Part shown: positions 51,030 through 55,156 of the stretch, one piece after another
Position numbering within the stretch: the first letter of the stretch is position 1
Layout: each line of letters starts with the position of its first letter
DNA from: Pseudomonas sp. Bout1
Lineage (GTDB): Bacteria; Pseudomonadota; Gammaproteobacteria; Pseudomonadales; Pseudomonadaceae
Length of the DNA: 55,156 bases
Assembly (NCBI RefSeq): GCF_034314165.1
Contig: NZ_JAVIWK010000002.1
Location: forward strand, 1-55,156
Reading direction: 5' to 3'
The notes under the pieces: model-generated
What the model was told of the DNA's origin: nothing
What the model saw: the letters and a program-made list of their open reading frames with translations, nothing else
Database searches by the model: none
Program-made: the position numbers and the translations under genes

Positions 51030-51671
51030 CTGCAAGACAGTCCGTTCGCTTGTATACAATCTAATTGTTTCCCCCTCAGTGTTCTGCTCCTCGGCGCCAT
51101 GCTTTCCTACGGCGTGGGAAGGCTAGATAACGAGCATCAGCGTAGCAGAGACCGCGCCGAAATAGCTTTGAAACTCAGCGGCTTAGGAGCGCAACTGGAA
51201 AAGCATATTCGTTCTGCATTCAGCGAGACTGAAGGCATCGCTCAGCTGCTTAGCGGCGACGGTTTCATTTCTTCGGTGCATTTACTCAATATGGCGCAGG
51301 GAGTGATCGATTCAAAGCCCTATATTTTGCATGTCGCCCTGGCACCCAATGACATGCCGGGCAGCCAAGTGGCGGATGGCGAGTGGTGTCGTTGCTAAAA
51401 TCCCGACTATTTCTCATGCCCTTAGGCGGCACGCTTCTGCTCAGTCTTTTTTGCTTTATTGGTCAGTTTTAGCGTTTTAGCCACCGCCTCGTTCGTCGGC
51501 GCAACACCTTACTCTGGGAAGAAATCACCGAACGCCAGATCATCAAGTCTTCCTTGGCACAGAGCGAAGACCGTTTCCGGCGTCAAAAGCTCTGGGTTTT
51601 TGGGATTGTGTTGTTCACTGTCGTCGGCTGGGCACAGCAGCGGTACGTCAAACATACCGCTCAGGGCTGAC
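51030..51671 (+). pseudogene. Sensor (CHASE-type) gene remnant
   Basis: Without a start, the frame reads FPLSVLLLGAMLSYGVGRLDNEHQRSRDRAEIALKLSGLGAQLEKHIRSAFSETEGIAQLLSGDG, a membrane anchor and CHASE-like sensory region, and ends at 51398 (VADGEWCRC). A downstream piece in another frame, LLWEEITERQIIKSSLAQSEDRFRRQKLW and a membrane segment, ends near 51671. It is a broken membrane sensor. Confidence 0.6.
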
Positions 51672-51848
51672 TACGAGTGACATTGTGCGGCTGTTGCAAA
51701 AGATCCCGCAGCAATGCCTTGTATCTCACCGACGCCGCCTGATATGCCGTTGCCCCCTCAAGGTTAGAAACACTAGATGTAGTGCAAAAACCAGCTGCCG
51801 GCGCGCATTTTCAACACAAGATGTAGTGTTCTGGTTGGCCAATGGCCG

Positions 51849-52339
51849 GGCGTGTTCGGCTACGCCTCAGCGGCTGTCGTGAGCCAAGCCCCGGCCAAGA
51901 GCGCGCCGGGTCTTGGCCCTTCGGGCTTCCATCCTCACGCCTTCGCCCGTAAACGGGCTGCGCGCTCCGCTTGCCTCCGGTCGCAAGCGACCTGCGCACC
52001 GTCCTGCAGGACGGTTTGCCCGCACTCCGCGAGTGACCAGGTAGCCCGCCGTCATCGTTTGGTAGCGAACGCCCCGATGTTCTATCCGCCGCTGTGCCTT
52101 GCCTGCAAGGTGCTTTCGCGGCATATCCTCGGGCGATGAAACTGCCCTCCGGTATTCCACGACACCTTGCACGCGGCCCGTCTCTGGATAGAACGGGCTT
52201 ACCGCGACCAACCGAAGCCGACGAGCAGATCCACCACCGGCAGCGCGCTCCAATGCGAAGGGGTTTTGAGGCTCGCTGCGCGAGCGCTGTTAAAAGGATT
52301 TGTTTCCCGCTCTAACGCTCGGCACTCGGAGCAGATCAG
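51849..52339. repeat. 491-bp structured repeat, copy 4 (full)
   Basis: This matches copy 1 at 12805-13295 without gaps (offset 39044), with only about two or three base differences, in the same orientation. The near identity over GC-rich non-coding DNA suggests recent duplication or gene conversion. The next sequence is again a leader-headed small-gene operon. Confidence 0.88.
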
Positions 52340-52368
52340 CACGGCCTCGGTGTCAAGGGGAAAGGGAA

Positions 52369-52384
52369 TTCTCGCGTGCGAGAA
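52369..52384. promoter_or_regulatory. Palindromic operator site 8
   Basis: TTCTCGCGTGCGAGAA, perfect arms with GT centre, 45 bp upstream of the leader promoter. Confidence 0.7.
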
Positions 52385-52429
52385 AGGAGTATTTATTAGT
52401 CATTTAGACAAATTAGATTTTACAAAAGG

Positions 52430-52541
52430 TAGACGTATTTGGCGGGATTTGAGATACTAACCACGTCGAAGCAATACCGCTAAGACACCCCGAAACATGC
52501 GGCGGCAACCGCCTCGGGGAAATCTGCGAAGGAGTTTCAAA
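52430..52541 (+). promoter_or_regulatory. Promoter plus structured leader RNA, copy 4
   Basis: TAGACG (52430), 17 bp and GATACT (52453) form the promoter; AGATTTTACAAA just before it is shared with copy 2. Hairpin II: outer stem CCCCGA (52488)/TCGGGG (52514), inner GCGG/CCGC, loop CGGCAA. CTGCGAAGGAG follows. Hairpin I is degenerate here (GTC...GAC). Confidence 0.82.
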
Positions 52542-53378
52542 ATGCGTCTATCCAGCAATTTCCGTAACCCGCAAATGATCCGCAGCGACGTACCGCTGAC
52601 TAACGATGAGATCGCCCGCGTTGCGCCGTCGATCTTCGCGAACGAGGCCCACCAAAGCCGCTCCGATCGTTATCTGTACATCCCTACCGTAGACGTGCTG
52701 GAAAGCCTGCGCCGCGAAGGTTTCCTGCCTTTCATGGCTTGCCAAACCCGCGTACGCAACGAAGAAAAGCGCGACCACACAAAGCACATGATTCGCCTGC
52801 GCCATGCTGACCAGATCATGAGCAAAGAGGCTAACGAAATCATTCTGCTGAACAGCCACGACGGCACTAGCAGTTATCAAATGATGGCAGGTTGCTTTCG
52901 TTTCGTGTGCGCCAACGGTCTTGTCCTGGGCGATGCGACCATGGATCAGAAAGTGCGCCACATGGGCAGTGCTGACATCGTAGGCGAAGTCATCGAAGGC
53001 GCTTATGAAGTGCTGAACCAGTTTGAAGCCATCGAAGAACAGCGCGACATCATGAAGCAAACCAAGCTGCGCGAATTCGAACAGCTGGCCTTGGCTCAGG
53101 GCGCGCTTGCCTATCGTTATGATCAACGTGAAGGCCCGGCCCCCGTCACAGCCAGTCAACTGCTTTCAGCTCGCCGCTCCGAGGATCGTTCCGACGACCT
53201 CTGGACCACCTTCAACCGCATTCAGGAAAACACCATCCGTGGCGGATTGCGTGGCCGCAACAAACAAGGCCGCCGCACAACCACTCGCCAAGTGAACGGC
53301 ATCGATCAGGACGTGAAACTTAATCGCGCGCTGTGGGCCATGGCCGAGGCGCTGCGCGCTGGCCAGCAAGCAGCGTAA
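52542..53378 (+). CDS. DUF932-family protein
   Basis: This 278-residue protein belongs to the DUF932 family of plasmids and phages. Features are YLYIPTVDVLESLRREGFLPFMACQTRVRN, KHMIRLRHADQIM and the segment EIILLNSHDGTSSYQMMAGCFRFVCANGLVLG. A conserved C-terminal NRALWAMAEALRAGQ follows. The function of DUF932 is not known; it is often in accessory plasmid regions. I chose the start at 52542 from the leader and GAAGGAG, not the longer frame. It heads an operon of at least seven genes. Confidence 0.9.
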   Translation: MRLSSNFRNPQMIRSDVPLTNDEIARVAPSIFANEAHQSRSDRYLYIPTVDVLESLRREGFLPFMACQTRVRNEEKRDHTKHMIRLRHADQIMSKEANEIILLNSHDGTSSYQMMAGCFRFVCANGLVLGDATMDQKVRHMGSADIVGEVIEGAYEVLNQFEAIEEQRDIMKQTKLREFEQLALAQGALAYRYDQREGPAPVTASQLLSARRSEDRSDDLWTTFNRIQENTIRGGLRGRNKQGRRTTTRQVNGIDQDVKLNRALWAMAEALRAGQQAA

Positions 53379-53387
53379 CCACCAACA

Positions 53388-53408
53388 CCGGGCGCTTATA
53401 GCGCCCGG
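53388..53408 (+). promoter_or_regulatory. Intergenic hairpin CCGGGCGCT/AGCGCCCGG
   Basis: A perfect 9-bp stem with loop TAT lies nine bases after the DUF932 stop and before GCGGTAGGAG and the next start. No T run; same position as other gene-gap hairpins in these operons. Confidence 0.55.
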
Positions 53409-53434
53409 ATCCTGTTGCGGTAGGAGATTCAGCC

Positions 53435-53863
53435 ATGTCTAAAGTTTTCTATGTACCCGGCCAAACCTCGATCATCGATTACGCCCGGGAAATTGCCCCC
53501 GGCAAATGGGCCACCCGTTGCCGTTTGTTAATGCTGGCTGAATTGCAGATCAGCCACCCCGGCGCTGTACTTGGCGACGAAGAAGCATTTTTGCTCGATC
53601 AGGAGGCCACCCATGGAACCCGGCCAACTGAAACAACCGCTGCCCGATACGATTACGCATTCAGTCACCTAGCGGTGTCCGACTTCGCAGCCGACGAGCA
53701 GTGTGATTCATTCAAACTTGAGTGCTGCGAAGTCGGGAACGTGACCCGTATTTTTGCGCACTGGGAGGGTCGGTATTGGACGTTCCTTGGCTTGGCCAAC
53801 CTCCCGCACCAGGTCATCGTCGAAAGGCTTTCACAAAGCCGCACAGGCGTCCCGGCGATTTGA
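53435..53863 (+). CDS. Unknown protein, paralogue of the 14889 gene
   Basis: The 142-residue product opens MSKVFYVPGQTSIIDYAREIAPGKWATRC. It shares VFY-x-PGQ, a central acidic part, and CDSFKLECCEVGNVTRIFAHWEGRYWTF with the protein at 14889. Several conserved cysteines are present. Function unknown; the ribosome site is TAGGAG. Confidence 0.78.
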   Translation: MSKVFYVPGQTSIIDYAREIAPGKWATRCRLLMLAELQISHPGAVLGDEEAFLLDQEATHGTRPTETTAARYDYAFSHLAVSDFAADEQCDSFKLECCEVGNVTRIFAHWEGRYWTFLGLANLPHQVIVERLSQSRTGVPAI

Positions 53864-53882
53864 CCAAATGGAGAGTGAGGCA

Positions 53883-53984
53883 ATGCCCAATAATCATGTA
53901 ACCAATCCCCGTTCTGAAAAGTACGAATGGGACGACATCAAGAAAGGAAAGCGCCTAAAAGACGCGCACCCACCCCCGACCTAG
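53883..53984 (+). CDS. Small basic protein of unknown function
   Basis: A 33-residue frame (MPNNHVTNPRSEKYEWDDIK...) with GTGAGG upstream lies between two well-supported genes of the operon. Short, so only moderately certain. Confidence 0.45.
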   Translation: MPNNHVTNPRSEKYEWDDIKKGKRLKDAHPPPT

Positions 53985-53994
53985 GAGAGCTTGA

Positions 53995-54297
53995 ATGCAG
54001 CAACCAAAATACACTGCCGAACAGTGGGACGAATTCAAGGACGCCTTTCGCGGCTTGAACATCGGAACTGTCGAGCTGGCCCGTGCGGTATTGGTCGACG
54101 GGGTTCGTCCCTCGGACTTGGCCAAGAAGACTGGCGAGTCCCGACAGCTCGTTTATGCAGCAGTGAAGCGCGTCCGCGGGATCTTGCAGCAGCACGGCGC
54201 AGAAGAACTTGTGCCGGTCATGGTCTGGCTCCCACCCGAGCTGGCAGAGCAGGTGCGGCAGATGGCTGCGCCCTATGACCAGCCAAAATCGAAGTAG
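53995..54297 (+). CDS. Second KorA/TrfB-family repressor
   Basis: This 100-residue protein has the KorA-type plan. LTAEQW-like start (YTAEQWDEFKDAFRGLNI) is followed by HTH ELARAVLVDGVRPSDLAKKTGESRQLVYAAVKRVRGIL and the C-terminal PVMVWLPPELAEQVRQMAAPY. It could bind TGTATCGTACGATACA or the 16-bp palindrome; which is not known. It is mid-operon in the DUF932 group. The ribosome site is TAGGAGAG. Confidence 0.82.
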   Translation: MQQPKYTAEQWDEFKDAFRGLNIGTVELARAVLVDGVRPSDLAKKTGESRQLVYAAVKRVRGILQQHGAEELVPVMVWLPPELAEQVRQMAAPYDQPKSK

Positions 54298-54322
54298 GAA
54301 GAAATTGCCCGAGGTAACGAAT

Positions 54323-54433
54323 ATGAGCAATCCGGAAATTGAAAATCTGGCCGAGAAACGTGCCGATTACAAACGTGTGAAAACGAGGATGGACGGGCCA
54401 GCAGAAAGGCTTTTCTACGCCGTCATTTCATGA
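54323..54433 (+). CDS. Small protein of unknown function
   Basis: 36 residues (MSNPEIENLAEKRADYKRVK...), charged. Its TGA overlaps the next ATG (ATGA), which supports translation of both. Confidence 0.5.
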   Translation: MSNPEIENLAEKRADYKRVKTRMDGPAERLFYAVIS

Positions 54434-54525
54434 GGATCGTAGCGATAGTATTCACCGTCGCTGTGGTACTGGTGACGACCATCATCAACAAGGACAGCGA
54501 AGTAACCCTCCAAACGGCATGCTGA
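54430..54525 (+). CDS. Small single-pass membrane peptide
   Basis: 31 residues with a hydrophobic helix (IVAIVFTVAVVLVTTII). It overlaps the genes on both sides by a few bases, a typical coupled arrangement. Confidence 0.5.
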   Translation: MRIVAIVFTVAVVLVTTIINKDSEVTLQTAC

Positions 54526-54683
54526 ATACGTTGGCCTTGGGTGCGTGGGTTAGCCTGGCTTACGCCTATCTTGCCGCTATCGTTTCGTCAGTCACCGGCT
54601 CAGCCACAGTTTTGCGTTTCATGGGCGGCGCATACTTTGTCGCGCTGATGAGCTGGGCAATGTGGTTTATCACTTCCAACTAA
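54519..54683 (+). CDS. Small two-helix membrane protein
   Basis: The 54-residue product (MLNTLALGAWVSLAYAYLAA...) has two hydrophobic segments, the second MGGAYFVALMSWAMWFI. Its stop TAA abuts the transposon end at 54684 and is part of the AACTAA flank. Before that insertion the zinc-ribbon gene (2414) would have followed directly. Confidence 0.6.
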   Translation: MLNTLALGAWVSLAYAYLAAIVSSVTGSATVLRFMGGAYFVALMSWAMWFITSN

Positions 54684-54721
54684 GGGGAGCCTGCAGAATT
54701 CGGAAAAAATCGTACGTTAAG
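54684..54721 (+). repeat. 38-bp Tn3-type inverted repeat, left end
   Basis: Starts GGGGAGCCTGCAGAATTCGG and ends TCGTACGTTAAG. GGGG is on the left and the element runs to the right, off the window. It is preceded by AACTAA, as the facing repeat at 2384 is followed by AACTAA. Confidence 0.8.
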
Positions 54722-54871
54722 GTTTTCCGAAACAGGCATAGGTCGGCCAGGTCGATGCGCACCCAGTAAGTGGCTTCTCCCTGCCAGGGCCAGGATCCAG
54801 GCAGAGACGCACCAAAAAGCCGGATCAGTCGCTTGCGCGAGCGGGATGAACAGGTTCCCGTGAATAACGAA
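54722..54871. other. Non-coding space inside Tn3-like end
   Basis: 150 bp between the inverted repeat and the toxin remnant; no gene recognised. Confidence 0.4.
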
Positions 54872-55048
54872 CTACGTATCAGGCCAGCCAATCTTGACCA
54901 CCAGGATGCGCAACGCGCCGTCCTCGATGCTGCTGATGAGGCGGTAGTCACCTACCCGATACTTCCAAAAATCGCCCAAGCGTGAGCCTTTTAAAGCTTC
55001 GCCAATGCTCCGCGGATCCTCCAGAAGCCCAGGCGCAGCCGCTGAATC
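54872..55048 (-). pseudogene. RelE-type toxin, C-terminal remnant
   Basis: On the minus strand the frame gives LLEDPRSIGEALKGSRLGDF and WKYRVGDYRLISSIEDGALRI before ending LVVKIGWPDT, the C-terminal half of a RelE toxin. A stop codon and no start lie upstream, so the N-terminus is lost. It is related to the remnant at 2016-2320. Confidence 0.75.
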
Positions 55049-55091
55049 TGTGGGGCCTTTTTACGATGCCCCGTTATGCGTAAGGCGGTGC

Positions 55092-55156
55092 CTACTCTTC
55101 ATTGCCGTCTTCGGCTTCATAAAGCGCCACGCGCACATCCTCGGCCAAATCGATCA
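55092..55156 (-). pseudogene. Antitoxin 3' end running off the window
   Basis: Minus strand reads IDLAEDVRVALYEAEDGNEE and a stop, upstream of the toxin remnant; the start is outside the window or on its left edge. It is probably the partner antitoxin. Confidence 0.4.

Overview
The window looks like most or all of a conjugative plasmid of a Pseudomonas-type host. It has no rRNA or tRNA genes. It does have a full partition operon, an iteron origin with a small initiator gene, a resolvase, a complete VirB-type secretion system and R388-like transfer genes. The flagellar/chemotaxis cargo (FleN, CheY) is closest to Pseudomonas proteins as I remember them. The right end of the window carries a Tn3-type inverted repeat preceded by AACTAA, and position 2384 ends the facing repeat, followed by AACTAA. 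If the window is a whole circle, one 2.86-kb element spans the junction; this is inference.

Layout. (1) 1-2384: a PAS-GGDEF-EAL gene and a decayed relBE-like pair, inside a Tn3-like end. (2) 2988-12759: a 9.8-kb Tn3-family transposon with 38-bp ends and AATCA target duplications. It carries tnpR, an RHH/PIN toxin-antitoxin pair, tnpA, sulP and a universal stress gene. Nested inside it is a second, transposase-free element (10671-12581, duplication CTCCT) carrying padR-chrA. The outer transposon splits a plasmid zinc-ribbon gene whose two halves can be rejoined. (3) 12.8-17.8 kb: a 491-bp repeat, a RelE/HTH toxin-antitoxin pair, and small unknown genes, most preceded by the same hairpin leader, then an SprT-like protease. 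(4) 17.9-24.8 kb: stbABC, oriT region, trwABC. (5) 25-37 kb, minus strand: the type IV secretion operon (virB2-B11, virB1) with TrbM-like, Nuc-like and KfrB-like genes. (6) 37-42.8 kb: parA-parB, a KorA-like repressor, a lipoprotein, a five-repeat HTH protein, and a decayed SRAP gene. (7) 43-45 kb: multimer resolvase, iteron origin, rep. (8) 45-51.7 kb: decaying cargo: histidine-kinase remnant, SPOR-like protein, FleN, CheY, another receiver protein and a sensor remnant. (9) 51.8-54.7 kb: second full copy of the 491-bp repeat and an operon of small genes led by DUF932, with a second KorA-like repressor.

How it works together. TrwA/TrwC process oriT, TrwB couples the relaxosome to the VirB channel, and StbABC controls plasmid position versus transfer. 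ParA/ParB and two KorA-like proteins are probable global regulators. A 16-bp palindrome (TTCTCGCATGCGAGAA and close variants) recurs at eight places across transfer, partition and accessory operons and is a likely shared operator.

The most novel signal is a structured 5' leader repeated before four genes. It has a variable but compensating outer stem, an inner GCGG/CCGC stem, an invariant CGGCAA loop, and then CTGCGAARGA overlapping the ribosome binding site. Two of the four sit behind a sigma70 promoter and the same palindrome. These genes lie next to oriT, or in an operon with the same design, and are good candidates for early-expressed establishment or anti-defence functions.
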